A DNA stretch of 64,000 nt from Takakia lepidozioides (Eukaryota; Streptophyta; Takakiopsida; Takakiales; Takakiaceae): assembly GCA_030704615.1 (NCBI GenBank), contig CM060731.1:23684001-23748000 (forward strand), in the 5' to 3' direction. The notes beneath the pieces are model-generated. The model saw only the letters and a list, made by a program, of their open reading frames with translations, did not search any database and was not told the origin of the DNA. Both the position numbers and the translations under genes were made by a program. Each line of letters begins with the position of its first letter. The first letter of the stretch is position 1. This document shows positions 1 through 13,248 of this stretch, piece after piece.

Positions 1-137
1 ATGGCCAATTGTTTCTAGAGATAGATCCGAATAGTGATGGAGACGATGCGTAGCTTCGAAAACCGAATGGAATGATAACCAAGGTAGAGCAAACTTTATG
101 AAAACTGGGGAGAGAGAGGGTGTGGGTTTACGTCTCA

Positions 138-3100
138 ATGTGGGTCGAGCAATGGGCCCTTCTACCTAAGCTAGTTGATGCCGATGTGGTTGTTGCTAAT
201 TTGGGGGGAGGATACAGCTACATATTCAACTTGGTGGTCGGCACCGGGATCCTGGCGCTGCCATCTGTTCTTATGGGGGGAGGATGGGTGCGTATCATTC
301 AGCGCTCTTATCACGTGCAGAAAATAACAGCTCATCCCTATTTTGTTTGAGAGGCTCCAATCAAAATGTTAGACAAGACCACCAGAGAGTGAAAGGTGAA
401 GAAAGAGGAGGGAATGTCTCAAAAATACCTAGCCCCTAGATACTTGAGATGTGAAGAACTTTCTTCTGTCCACAGGAGGCCCAGAGAGAGAAAATGAGAG
501 GGAGAGCCCTCACACTCTGATGAGGACTGCCACAGAAATGATAGCAATGGATATGTACCAGCAAAACATAATTTGGCTGAGATTTGGTAATCCAAGGGCT
601 GTCATAAGACAATCTCCTGCATTGAGCTGGGTCATATGTCATTCCGACCAATCCGTCCTCTGAGTGTTCTGCTGCATAAAAGTCCTTGTTAGTGCATGAA
701 TTACACTATGCTTCAAACATGAATTGAAAAAAGAGTTTTGAACTGGACCATGCATGTTGTTTATGAATGCAGATCTTGGGTGGCATCTTCCTGTTGCTAG
801 TCTCTTTTCTCAGGTATGTCGGAATGATGTCATTAATGTTGTTCCTTTGTCTATGATCTACCACATGCTTGACTCCTCATTTACAAGGATATACACCATC
901 CAGCATTTGTTATCAACCAAATATAAATTAGAGATTAACAGGAAGGTCGTGGACGAACCAGATTGGATGGCATAGTGCGCATGGCAGTGGGCTCAAATTC
1001 TGGAGAGCAAACAATATTAGGTGTAACCAATTCTTAGATGTTTCTCTAGCTCTTTTATTAATGTTAGGGGTATTTCCCTTTGATCGATGAAGTTAAACAG
1101 ATGTGCCTGCATGGCTACTCTTACTCTTACTATCGTGTTTGCATCTGAGTTGATGATCTGCTACGTGACACACCATTAACTGGTGATTTATTTATAGTGT
1201 GGGGACATGACTAGTATGGTATAAATGATAGGTCATTCTAAGCTCAGCTGACTTTGATGACAACAACTGCTGGATATCATTAGATCAGTTGTGTGATTTG
1301 GCAATTCGCAAGTTTTGCAACCAATGATTGCCATCTCTTTCTGGTTAATGAATTGCTGCAGCTATGTGACGGTGACATTCATGCTGGAATCCATGGCCAC
1401 AGCCAATGCCCTACTTCGTCTTCTGAGCAAGGTATCTTACTGAGTGAGCACTTTCCTTGTCATGTAGGCTTTTCTGTTTATAAAAGTTGCTCAGAATAGA
1501 GTGTATATTGAGGGCATAAGATAAATGAGAAGACAGTGGTAAGAATGTACTCATAAGAGGTTGTTTGACAGAGCCTTGTGGTAGGCAGTTGTAAGAATGT
1601 GATAGAATGGTATTGCTTTGCAGTTGCTGTCTGGACATCATTCTTACCTCATTTCTGAAGCGTAATTTTTCTGTTTATTTGTTACATGAGCTCAATGTAT
1701 GCTACAATTTTTTATCGTACTATTGGTGCACTCTTTGATGGGGCCAGACTGGGATCGAAGAAGACATAGCTCTGATTGAAGCCTCCGAAATCTTTACAGA
1801 AAGTAGTGTTGTCAATAATGATACACGCCTCCTGCCTTCCCAAAGTGAAAGGGAGTTGTTCCAGATTTCAAAGCGAACAGAGCTGGGTGAAATGGCGGTG
1901 TGTTTTTACTGCTTCATTACTCCACCACAATATTCTGTCAAGTGAATAGAGTTCTTTCTTCGTTGCCCAGGGTCTGGCAGGTTCACTCAGTGAATATAGC
2001 CATGGCCATACTAGACATTGCTGGTCAGTGTCTGCAACTTCGTCATCTGTAAATCTTGACCTTTTATAGGCTTGGCCTAGCTGTTACTAAGAGAGATTTG
2101 CTGGCTGCAGGGCTTGTTCTTCAACCAATGGGGCATTATATGCTTTTACTGTGCGTTAATTGTAATGTCCAAATCTACCCAACCTCCTGCAGTGTTTTCC
2201 TAAGCCAGCCGCGATTGCTATTCTGTAGATATGTGAGTGCAAGTGGAGTAGGTGCATAGATATCACAAAGCCTCTCGGTAGATTTGATAATCTGAAACTA
2301 GGTAAAGCTCAAATCCACACAGGTTATTAATGCAGTGATTTCCTTCTCATTCATTAATGTCAAATATGACGCCGAGTGATAGGGCTATGATGGTGTGGAG
2401 GGTGCAGTTATATTTGTTTGGGGATTCTGTCATTTACAGCACTGTCGTAGCACGCTCGTTGGTGGAATTTTTCTCTGGTTCCATGAGTGCAGCACCATGG
2501 GCATTTGACCTTTGTTTGGTCATATTTCTTGTCTTCAGTTTACCTTTCTGGTACCACATCCTTTGGAATTGTGTCCTATTTTGTTCTATTTCCTGTACTT
2601 ATTTTGATATTGGTTGTATGCTGAATGTAATTTAACTGTACTATATCCATTACAGTATCGAAGTTTGCTTAGTAACTTTCCTCAGCAACTTAGGGGTCAC
2701 CGGTTCACAATGTTCAGTGGAGAAGCAGTATCAGAAGCAATGGTTTGTATTACGGGTCTGGTGATATTGCGAAAGATCAAACGTTTTGCTCTCTGATTTC
2801 TTTTGTGCGCAGCTTTTTCGATTTTCAGAAGACCAAGTCTCTGCAAATTACAACTATGGTAAGTCTGAATCAGCTAAGGAGCATTTCATAGCATCCTTAA
2901 TTACCATATAACTGCCTGCTATAGCCCCAGCTACTCTAGATCCGTCAATCACGCATCATAATTTATTGGGCACTGAGTGTTGGGAACGTTATGTTTTGGG
3001 GAGGCTTGGTGTGCTTATAGGCCAATCCAAGTATGGCAAGGCAGCAGTAACCGTTGTTGGATTCTGGCTTTGATTGTCGTAGTGAGCCCCAGAGGCTGAA

Positions 3101-6100
3101 AGAGGGACTACGGTTACATCCGTAGTGACTGCAGAAACCATGTTTGTCATATGGACAATCTAATGTTAGAGGAAAATTTGTAAGTTGTCCTGTTAAATTA
3201 GTATAAAAAAGATGAACAAAAGTCTGGGCCATGTACACAGTCATGTCTGTCTCATATTTCCAAGGGAGGGGTTCATAGTGTAGTGAGTTCCTGTTGGTTG
3301 CTGTGAGGGCAAAGCCCACACATTTATATCTCAGTCAAGTGCAGTGTGGAATTTATCATGTTGTTGGCGTGCATGGACTCAGGCTATTCGGAATGTTGCC
3401 CTTTACACGTGAGTAACTGCACCTTACCACTTAATAAGGTTTGCATTTGAGAACTTATTTTCTTCCACCAAAATTGCAACTGGAAAAGGAATACCCCTGG
3501 ATTTATGCTTGTGGGGGGTGGGTTGTAGGATGATCATACTGGCAATCCTGAGAGTTGCAAAGAGAGGCCATCTTGCAGAGGAAGTTCCAAGCTTCAATAT
3601 CTCGTAAGCACGTCTGTACCGCAATCTGCTTCATTTGTAGAAGGATGGGTAGAAGCACAGATGCATTAGGGAAACTGCCAATCAGCTGTCAAGCAGCCCA
3701 CTTAGTTCTTTCTAATTTCACAACTGAAACACTAGATTTGTCGCAAGGCTCCAGAGTTAAATGTGTCTGCAGGTTCTTGGCCTGTCTGAGAAGTGCTTGT
3801 GATATGAACTTCTGATTCTCATAGAACTTCACTGTTTCGGCAGAGCACTTCCAAATCTGTTTGGAGGAGCTGTCTACTCTTTCATGTGCCATCACAGGTG
3901 TGTATTTAATAACATCAGTTTAAGGTTTTGATTGGGGGTTTTCCAGGTGTATTGCGTTAGTGTCAAGTAGACATTTCAATGATAGTTCATTTCATCTGAA
4001 TTGCAGTTGCACCAGATCCGTTATCCTTCCGATGTCCTTTTTGTGCGTAGTGAGGTTACTCTCAAAGAATTAACCATGAAGTTGTACACTTTTTGTTAGG
4101 AACACAACTGACGTGACAAGATGGCTTCTGTGTGTGTAGGCAGTTATATGCCTTGGTTAAAGGATTCTAGCCTCTGAAGTTCTATTTCTGAAGATAGGGC
4201 ACGTCCTTTTCTGTACGGCTTATGCTGGGTTGAAAGAAGGCAGCTCTACTAGATTGACTTATCCAAGACAACATGAATATCCAAGACTAGACTAGATGCT
4301 TTCCTGGGTCAGAACATCAATGGTGGCATTTGGGACTTGATGGATGCAGCCTACCAGGCATCATTACACCCATGCAAGACAAATCACATGCATTGCGGAT
4401 TGCAGCCATGTCATTCGTGAGCGTGATTGTGATTTACATGCTTCTCTTCATCTCATGCGGGCTTGCTTTTGGTACATGGCTGCAACCATTATTCCAAGGG
4501 AGAAAAGGGATGCAAGAACATGTGTATAGAGAGCACAGTCTGTATGCAACTAACAAGGGAAAAGCATCAGTAATGTTCTTTTCAACTCATGTACAGAGTA
4601 AAGGCGATGAATTGAACAGGCCTGAGGTGGTCCCTGTTAGAGGTGCAAGCAATATTTTTGTTATAATGTAGCTGATTTTTTCCTTAAAGCTGGAAGGAGG
4701 TGGATCTTTGTAGAGCACAATTGTTGCGCATGGTTTGACTGTAAGCTTCACAAGCATAGTGTTGGCAAGGGTTCTTTCAGTTATTACTCATTGACATTGT
4801 TAGGGGATGTATTTTGTAGGCACTGGCATCATGGATCCAATCACATTCAACTTCCCTCCCGAAAGTATCCATTCAAGAGTTATGAGGGTATGAGGGTGTA
4901 AGCTCAGGTTTATCACAATGTCTCTCAGAAGTTCACTAATACATAACATTAATCTAGTATACTTCACTGCTGGGATGATGTCTCCTGCTTCTGAGGATAA
5001 TCTTAACAGGAGCTAGAGTATGGTGTTGTTGGTGATGCCCTCGTCCTTTTTCCAGGTATGCTCTGCATTTAAGAGATGCCAAACCCCTTGTTAGCCTTCT
5101 CGGTCTTTGTATCTTTCTGAACATTGCACGGTGGTTAGTTTTGTCAGCCCTTCACCTAATTATGTGTACATGTATTTGCAAATGCTCCTTTTTCCCCTCT
5201 CTATCTGCCCCTAAACTTTCTGTTTTTTTAATCCCCAGAATCGGGAAAAGTGTCTAGATTTTTTGTCACCCATAAATAGCCTGTCTAAAAAAGACCTAAC
5301 TAAGTAGTTCTACCAGAATTTTCTAATGTGTCCTCAGGCCTCCAGTGCGCATAGTAGATTGCTGTCTTCTTCTCTCTTCTGTTTTATCCATGCTTGTCAT
5401 TACAGTAAGATCTTGAAAGCAAGGGAAAAGAAGGCCCACTTTAAGGTTTGCTGCTTGCAATCAACTCACAGTTCTGTAAGATATTACGAATTCTTGCAAC
5501 AGAGTATTAGTAGTGTGCACCCCATGGTTGTAGTTCATGAAGGGAGGGTGGGGTCCACAGGCCAAATAGTGCTGCATCTGTATGTCAATTGTCAAGGAGC
5601 TTTCTGATTATGTTCTGTAGGATTGAAAGAGCAATAGACAGTTTTGATGAGAAGGTTGGGAACTTGGTGGTGTCTGGGTGGCCAGTATTCACATTATCGT
5701 CCAATTTCCCAATGCTATCGATCACCTTGCGCAACAATCTTGAGATTCTGTATCAACTTCTCTCTCAAAAAGGTTTTTTCTCACATGGAGTAAATGGAGG
5801 TTATAATTTGTCCTTTCCATAGGTGTGGCTACGAATAGAAGGTTTATGTGTTAGCTCTATGGTTGATGAATGTTGCTTGAATGCTGCATGTGTGCCTAAG
5901 TGGGTGTGTTGTGGACGGGAAAGAATCAAGGTTTTCTATGTTAGTGCTATGCCTTTTGACGGTCGCTTGAATGCTGTGTAATATTAGGAAAGGAATTATG
6001 GGATTCTGTGTGATAATGTTGCAGCAAGGCATGGGTCAATGGAGTTGCAGCCAACAGTAGTGACTGCACACCAAGCAAAGCATGCAGAGAGCGGCTGGCA

Positions 6101-7190
6101 AATATTCCTGACATTAGTGGCTGTTGTACCTCCCACATTATTCAGCTTCATTGCTGAGGTTTGTGCCGTTCGTGATGAGGGGTTGAGTTGACACCAGAGT
6201 GGTCGTGCTTGTTAAGTTAGTGTGAATAATATCACATGCCACTAAGCCGTTACAGTCTCCATGGTCAGCTGAAATCAACTTATGTCTGTGCGGTAATTCA
6301 AGAGTCCATACATGACTCAAAATGTGAAAAATGCAGTGAGGAAAAATTCTGATGGTAGCATGTGATAAAACTGTAACAGTAGTTTAGAATAGCTTGAGAT
6401 CCAATAAGATCCTCAGAGAAATAAGATCCTCAGAGAGAAGCAGGTGTAACACATTGGAAACAATTTGGCAGCATGCAGATATATCAGTGGATGCGCTTGT
6501 TGGGCTGACAGGGGCCTTCGCAGGGTGTGCTGTCATGTTCATCATCCCCGCATCCCTTGTCTACTGCTCCAGAAAGTATGGCCCTTGCTCCGTCCCTGGT
6601 TTGTGGGCATGTCATGCTTAGAAGCCCCACCACCCCCACATCTTCACTTCATGCATTACACAAGAGCTTTCCAGAAGCAGGAAAGTGTGATTTTTTTTGG
6701 CAAATGCAACTCATGCAAAGCCGATTACCCGGCTACCTCTGAAAACGGCCTCTTCCACTGATGTGGATTACACACCATGATCTTAGATCGACTCTTGAAG
6801 TTTTGTCAGACAATTCTTTCTGGGTTCCTTCTCTTCTTGGCATTTCTTCTGTGTGACTGTCCTTGATGTTGTGTCTGTTTTCATCTCTGAAAGCTATCTC
6901 ATTTTTATCTTTGGTAACCACTCAATTTGTCCCCAGAGTTACCGAGCTCTCACATCATATATTTTGTAAAGTAATTGTAAGTGATGTGTTGGCACATGTT
7001 TGATCTATGCAGAGTATTTGAGAAGGCCTACACACTAGTGAGGGGTGCCCATCAGACCAAGGCCACCTTGCCCAAGAATTACCACGCTTCTCCTTTCCGG
7101 GGACAAGGTTGGGTATTTTTAATATTGGCTTGGGCTGGCATAGCTATTCTTTTCAATGCCTTCGAAATGTTGTCGAAGTTTTCTTCGTAG
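138..7190 (+). CDS. TMEM104: TMEM104-like multi-pass transporter, spliced
   Basis: Spliced gene for a polytopic membrane protein of the amino-acid/auxin permease superfamily, closest by eye to TMEM104. Exons I can place: 138-287, 773-813, 1362-1431, 1748-1897, 2111-2161, 2408-about 2477, 2813-2858, 3825-3897, 4350-4471, 5017-5055, 5621-5772, 6088-6158, 6472-6575 and 7013-7190. Phases agree at most neighbouring junctions. Diagnostic stretches are YIFNLVVGTGILALP in the first helix, LYLFGDSVIYS, FFDFQKTKSLQ, VYSFMCHHSLPGIITP, VFTLSSNFPMLSITLRNN and ALVGLTGAFAG near the C-terminus; order and spacing match TMEM104 as I remember it. Small exons between 2478-2812, 2859-3824 and 5056-5620 are unresolved. 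The first in-frame ATG is 138, but an exon upstream of the window is possible. Substrate unknown. No in-frame stop was found in the placed exons, so this looks like a working host gene. Confidence 0.75.
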
Positions 7191-7600
7191 GATTTGTATA
7201 CTAGTGTTGAAGTAGCAAACCAGGGTCATTTCATGCTCGATGGACTGGGGCGGTTGAGGTTTACCCTTGGAATCTTGGACCTCTCATAAATTGGCACAGC
7301 AACCCTGGAGAAACAAAGCCCTTCAACCCCCCAGTAATAAAGTACAGGTCCACTAGGCGTTCTGGTAGTGATTTCTGGTCACCATGTAGTTCAGGTCTTT
7401 ATTGGGGGAGGGTTCTTTCAATTTTCCACAGGCCTTTCTGCTCACATGAAGTGCAAGTAATTTAATTCTACTTCGACTAATTCTTAGTCTAGGTCAGATT
7501 TGCACGGCTGCTCTTGCGAGACTGAGAGTTTGTCATTAATTACCCTGGTTAACCATCTGTAGACTGGAGGAACTGTACTCTTACGCAACTCATTTATTTA
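7191..7600. other. 3' flank of the TMEM104-like gene
   Basis: No coding potential seen. It probably holds the 3' UTR and terminator of the upstream gene. Base composition changes abruptly to C-rich LINE sequence at about 7600. Confidence 0.4.
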
Positions 7601-8700
7601 TGACCACAATTATCCAACTGCCCAAAACCCCCTCCCTACATAACCCACCGCAGGCGCTATTACGCTCCCACCCCGAACCTCCCCCACCGCATTAACCTAA
7701 ATACAATTAACCCACCCATACATATGCCAACAACTAGCTCCACCCATATCCATTACGATACTGCAAAAATCACCCCCCATATATTCTCATATATTGCTCA
7801 CCCCCCAAATCTCTCTATCCCTTGACCACTCAAAAGACACCTCCTAACCCACTGTCCACACGGCAGATACCACTGTCGACCCCCTGCATCCAAACACTCC
7901 TACCATTACCCACCGTCCTGCCACAAGACCTACCAACCAGCATGCGCACAGATTATGCTCCTACGCTGCGGGGACATCCACCCCAACCGGGAACCCCTAC
8001 CATCACCAGCATCATTAACAACCTACCAAAAGACCACAAAGAACGATATGAACTATATTTCCAAAAGACACAGACTCTCTAGCTTCTGCATACCAACACC
8101 TAAGCGATCATTTCTCCCTTTTCTCCACAGCTCTTCCACCAATATACGCCTACCCACACAGCGGATAGCCACTTTCGGACTCCCTGCCTGCCAAAACTTA
8201 ACGCTAGTCACTGTCACTTATAAACTTCACCCATACCCAACACATTCTCTTTTCACTAATTATCACCATCTCCCCAATCCCATCAATATGTAACGACTAC
8301 CTGGCAAGCCATGACACACAAACACGCTCACTTCTACCAAAATTACGCAACCTACCAACACACCCCCACATCTCCTACATAACCTTCACGAATCTCTACA
8401 TTTACTACAGACCAAACCCGGCGAAGTCCACCAAATATTAAGTGAGCATTTAGCCGACACATCTACAAACATATAAGAACTTGACACTATCACCAACAAA
8501 TTTCCATTCCTATCACAAAACATCCTCATTGCAACCTTCCAAGCCAAAGCAAGCATTCCCGGATATCAACCTAGGCCCGAGACAACACCAACGACCCCCC
8601 ACCAGCATCACACACACATAGTCCCACCCGAACTCCGCCGCCAGCCTCTCCCCAACTCCCCAGCACTGAGCCACCCACTGTCCCCTCCCAACGTGCACAC

Positions 8701-9570
8701 TCACTCAACATCACAACTTGGAATGTAGGTGCATTTGCCACCAGCATTCAAAGTCTAATACATCTCACAGACTCTATCTCACCACATATCATTCTTTTAC
8801 AAGAAACCAAACTCAATACACAAAGACCCAATGGCTTTATATAAGCAAGCTTATCTCAGCATACTACATGTTGTATTGCAACGTCGCACGCGTATACGGA
8901 AGAGCAATGCCTTACCAGACATTCCGTTCCATATCATCCCACTCGTGGTGGAGTTGCTTTCGGTATCTCCGTACACATCACTCTCCTAGTACCACAATCA
9001 AAGTCCCGGTCGCTCCCCATCTTCGATCAAATCTTCAAATCATTAAACTGCTACTCCCCACGCTCCCCCCCATTACACTCATACACTTATACATGCCATC
9101 ACACGTGGATGACCTCCCCCTAATCCCAGAAATCTTACTCACCATCTCCAACACACCCACCCAAAATTTAACTCACCCAGGCGATTTTAACAGGGACACC
9201 GCCCTCATGGGTCATACATACAATGGTACGCATAAACCCCCCTCACCATCAGACCATGAATGGGCAAAATTTACCCAGTCACACCACCTCCGGTACATAT
9301 CCACAGATCACCACTACTCTAGACAAGGCAACGCTCCCTTCGGGAGGCGTAATTTATTTTTTATTTTTTATTTTATTTTTTTCTAGATAAGGCGAGCTCA
9401 ACTACCCATCCTTAAGTCTCCTAGACGGTTACTACCTCAAAACGCATAATGAGATCCCTACCTTCCTCAATAGTCATGTTCATATCAACAGCTTATGCAA
9501 CTCAGACCACTACCCTGTCTTGGTAACTTTCCCTTTCTTGGTAACTTTCCCTTCATCCATTATTCCCTTC
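8701..9570 (+). pseudogene. LINE-1 APE-like endonuclease, frameshifted
   Basis: Endonuclease/exonuclease/phosphatase fold that would nick target DNA for target-primed reverse transcription. In sequence order: ITTWNVGAFATS then HIILLQETKL (8704-8815; the N-terminal Asn and the catalytic Glu of LQETK), a frame change, then ITLIHLYMPSHVDD and PGDFNRD (about 9070-9200, matching the family GDFN motif), another frame change, and NSDHYPVLVTF (about 9490-9530, the terminal SDH motif). At least two frameshifts separate these blocks, so this copy cannot make the enzyme. A short T-rich insertion lies at about 9325-9385. Confidence 0.75.
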
Positions 9571-9664
9571 CGGCCTATCCCGACCGTACATGCCCACCCA
9601 CCTCAAGCTATAATCCTATCCCCACTCCCCCAACGCAATATAGCCGCCTTCCTAAAACATCTTT

Positions 9665-10315
9665 TGGGTTAGTTAGCAGGTGCCCAAGTCGATGTTTGAT
9701 GCAGTCGATAGGTGGGTTGAGGGCAGGATTGAAGATAGCTTTGTGGGCTTTTTTGGGGTGGTCATGTAGGAGCTGGTTAAAGGAGAAGACAAATTTTTTG
9801 TGGTTGTCGGTAGCTTTTTGTTTAGTGATGTTATACGCGGCTTTCTTGGCCTCTCTCCCAGCCTTAGAAAGTGCTATCCAGTTAGGAATTTCATGGGGGT
9901 TGTTAGGTGGAGGAGTAAGTGATTAGCATGTTGTAAGGGAGTTTAAGCAAGATGCGGGGATCCATTTACCAGTTGTTTCCTGGATGTATAGTGGTGGCAG
10001 TGGGTATGATAGTGAGGGCACGTTTGATCATATGGTAGGTGTTGAGGTGCGATGTCCATGCACGTTTTTGTGTGCGAGTGAGGTAGCCTCCATTTTGTTT
10101 GGAACGTGGGGTTTGTGGGATCTCAGGAGGTGCAGAGCACGTGGCAGTAACACATCTTGTCATTTCTTGCATCAAATTTGTGAGTATGGCCTCAGATTCT
10201 AGCCAAGTATTTTTCGGGGTGTGTACTAAATTGGTGTCTGTGAGTATTTCTGAAAGTTTCAGTGTAAGGTGTGAGGACATCGGGTGTATCAACCTAGAAA
10301 TATGGACACAAGCAT
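9665..10315 (-). mobile_element. Inverted internal segment of LINE-1 (EN-RT linker)
   Basis: The flanking LINE blocks read on the plus strand, but this piece reads on the minus strand. There is a 118-codon open frame at 10322-9966 (start VHISRLIHPMSSH) and, further down the minus strand, a charged stretch including GREAKKAAYNITKQKA (about 9870-9820). Such Lys/Gln-rich sequence is typical of the linker between endonuclease and RT. The segment therefore appears to have flipped in place after or during insertion. Borders are approximate. Confidence 0.6.
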
Positions 10316-10319
10316 CCTC

Positions 10320-11730
10320 CACCTACATACCCACAGTTATCAACTGCCTATACCCCAATCTCCACACTGCTCATTGCATGTGTAAAGCTAAACAGTATCC
10401 ATGGCATGACATAGATGGCTTCTCAATAGACAATAGAGGCTCCCCTATAGATTGTATCCTCGACCTTTTTACACACGACCTGTATGAATCATGTCTTAAA
10501 ACATTATCCAAATCTAAAGCCCCAGGCCCCGACCTGATACCCAACGCTATACTTCAAGCACTCGGCCCTCAACTCCATCACCTCCTTTTTAAATTTTTCT
10601 AGCTATGTTATAAACTACAACGCATACCACACACCTGGAAGCACAGTCGTACTATTCTACTCTTTAAAAAATGTGACCCAATGGATCTTAGCAACTACAG
10701 ACCCATAGCTCTAGCCAATACCAGATACAAATTATTTACCAGCACGCTAACCACAAATGTTGTCCAGCTATGGCGAACAACACCGCATCCTAAGTGACCC
10801 TCAAGAAGGCTTCTGAGCTACTCGTAGTACAACCTGACAAATACAATATGTACTATCCGCCCTTGAAGACACTAAACTTACAAAGCAAGATATATATCTT
10901 CTATATATCGATTTTAAAAACGCCTTTGGATCTCTAGACCACGCAAGACTACTCTCTATTATGACTGACCTTGGATACCCCATTGATGCCGTCCAACTCA
11001 TAGGAAACATCTACACTAATAGTACAACGGAGTACTCTGGAGCATATTATGGATCCACTCCACCTATTCCAATATTACGAGGCACTATCCAAGGAGACAC
11101 CTTAAGCCCCTATCTCTTTATTATCTTCTTGGAACCTCTACTCAGATGGCTAGCTCGTGGCAAGCTAGGCTATCAATACAAAACCTGCTCAAGCGACATC
11201 TCCGCCGTAGCATACGCAGATGACCTTGCTATTCTCGCACATAAACCGCAACATCTAAACCGACAAGTCACCAAATTATTCAGATTCAACCAATGGTCAA
11301 GCATGGAGCTAAGCCTACACAAATGTACTATCACAGCTGCCACACTTATAGCCAACTCACTAAAACCTCCATCGCTTCTCATTGTAAACTATATGTCCAT
11401 TACCAAAACAAACCCTTCCCCTTCCTAGGGCCGGATGAGCCATACACTTACCTAGGTATTCAATTATTACCTTCCCTCATTTGGCACATCGAGAAAGAAT
11501 CTACAACATCCAAACTCGTTAACAAAAGCTTGGCCCTACTCAAATCCCCAATTGTCATTCGTCCCAAATTATCAATTATTCAATCAGTTCTATAAACCCA
11601 AATTCAATACGCATTCCACGCTGCACCCTTCTCCTTACCAGATATCAAAAAACTTGATAAAAACATCATTCACCTTACCAAACGAGTATGCGGTTTACCA
11701 GTCAGTACCCCTAATGCCCTAACGCAACTC
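10320..11730 (+). pseudogene. LINE-1 reverse transcriptase, multiple breaks
   Basis: Non-LTR reverse transcriptase. Visible blocks are SKSKAPGPDLIPNAIL (10509-10560, the KAPGPDG-type motif), an [12 protein letters not shown]-like block (about 10690-10730), a block near 10905-10935 with DFKNAFGSLDHA, IPILRGTIQGDTLSPYLF (about 11065-11125), and the catalytic YADDLAIL (11213-11236). A thumb-like segment with CGLPVSTPNALTQLP follows (about 11690-11735). Stops and frame changes interrupt it at about 10600, 10795 and 11426. The catalytic Asp pair is intact, but the frame is not. Confidence 0.8.
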
Positions 11731-11810
11731 CCAACCGAAAGCTATGGAAATGGCTCCAGCCCATTAATTATTTCATATGTCGTGCACATACATATCGCTA
11801 CACAACTACA

Positions 11811-13242
11811 TTGCTGTCCAAAACCACACAGCCTGCACAGTTGCAGTGTGGGCATTGTGGCAAGCACGGGCATGGAGAGGCCCAGTGTTATGGTTTGCAT
11901 CCTGAGTTGCGCCCAGGCCAGTTCCAAGGGAACAATGGTGGCCGGGGGCGAGGTGGAGCAGCCCAGAGAGGACGAGGTGGCCAGCCACGAGGTGCAGGCC
12001 AAGGGCAAGCTCAACATGGCCAAGGACGCGGAGGTCAAGGTGTTGACCAAGGCATGGCCAACCGGCTTCAGCAGCTAGTGCAGAGGCTTGCTACCATGGC
12101 TACAGCTCAGGTGGTACCGGCTCTAAGGCCGGATGGTCCACCTCCTGCTCCTGAGGGAGGAGATATGGGAGGCATGGAATTCATGTGTGGAGCAGCACTA
12201 CCACTAGTGCAGGTGGAGTCTGTTGCAGCCGTGACTCGAGGAGCAGCACGAGTTCCTGAGCCACGAGGTGCAGAGGTGGAGTTGGATCCACAGCGTGGGG
12301 AGGCAAGCTGTCAGGCTAGGCTTCCTCAGTCATTCACATTGGCGGAGAAAGTGTCGACGCCATCCATGGCACCTAGTTCTCGCCCGACGGTTGCCGAGGC
12401 GGAGGTTACTATGCCATTGGGGAGAGCTACACGGGTAGCACCACTACCTAGTGTTGCCAAGGCTGCGGCAGCTAGTGTGCTGCTAGGAGCGGCCACATTT
12501 GTGTGCCAGGCTCCATTGTTCTCGGCTACCATGATTGCGACGCTGGGGGTAAAAGCAGCTGAGGTGTTCAGGCTGGCAGCTACACTCTGTGAGAGTGGGG
12601 AGGTTACTTCATCTTCTGTGGAGATAGTGGGAGGTGTAGTGCCGGAGGGATCCTCGGATTTGAGGGTCAAGACTGCCACGGCGGCGCCATGGCAAGCTGC
12701 AGCTGCTAGGTTGATGGAGCTGCTAGCTAGGCCAGCCATTGAGCGCGCCATGGTGACACCTGGAGTTGTCATGTTAGACAACCAGGATGGCATTTTCTGT
12801 TTGAGTGGACCGGCAGGCAAGAGGTACCGGCCACTGCGGGTCTTGTTGGACTCGGGAACTCAGCCATTGATGCTGGGCAGAGCTGCTATTGCAGGCTTGG
12901 GCCTCACGGAGGCGGATATGGAGTCTTGTCCTTTCCAGATACAGACGTCTCTGGGAGGATCGGAGCAGGCTCGGGGCATGACATGGCATGACATGGCATG
13001 AGTTGGCTATCAGACTACGGCCGGATCACCCTACAGATGGCTCAATGATGCGAGCCAAGGCCATTGTGACAGATGAAGTCTCATACGATGTCCTGGTTGG
13101 TGGGGCAGTGTTGTACCCCATGGGCTTCACCTTGGATTTTTGGGAGGAGTCAGCTTCCTATAGGCCTGCATGGCAGTCAGGGGAGGGCCGGCGTGTGCAG
13201 CTCCCTGTGACATTCATAGGAGGAGTTGCGGTTGCCCAGTGA
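11811..13242 (+). pseudogene. gypsy-1 Gag C-terminus and aspartic protease
   Basis: The frame opens into a CCHC zinc knuckle, CGHCGKHGHGEAQC (11847-11888), followed by a Gly/Arg/Gln-rich basic stretch of about 60 residues that looks RNA-binding. After an Ala/Val-rich linker the retropepsin appears: LLDSGTQPLMLGRAA (12844-12888, catalytic DSG). Near 12985 a 10-bp tandem duplication of an ACATGGCATG unit shifts the frame. The protease tail (LAIRLRPDH, YDVLVGGAVLYPMG) continues in the next frame to a TGA at 13240-13242. The Gag capsid region and start codon are absent, so the element is 5'-truncated. Confidence 0.8.
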
Positions 13243-13248
13243 GGCAAG

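Larger units (their letters stand above)
7600..11815 (+). mobile_element. LINE-1 of window: non-LTR retrotransposon (EN-RT), decayed
   Basis: A C- and A-rich stretch that encodes, in broken frames on the plus strand, an APE-type endonuclease followed by a reverse transcriptase, the usual LINE order. The 5' kilobase (7600-8700) has open but broken proline/threonine-rich frames, possibly ORF1-like, that I cannot identify. The element carries an inverted internal piece (about 9665-10315). It ends abruptly where the gypsy-1 gag sequence begins at about 11815, so its 3' part is missing. Codon use is very unlike the host genes, being rich in ACC, CCC and CAC codons. Confidence 0.8.

Noticed and set aside
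8513-8704. Minus-strand frame rich in Gly/Trp
   Set aside because: Shadow of the C-rich LINE plus strand; no domain.
12326-12820. 164-codon minus-strand frame opposite gypsy-1 gag/protease
   Set aside because: Shadow frame; the plus strand has retropepsin motifs and the right phase.
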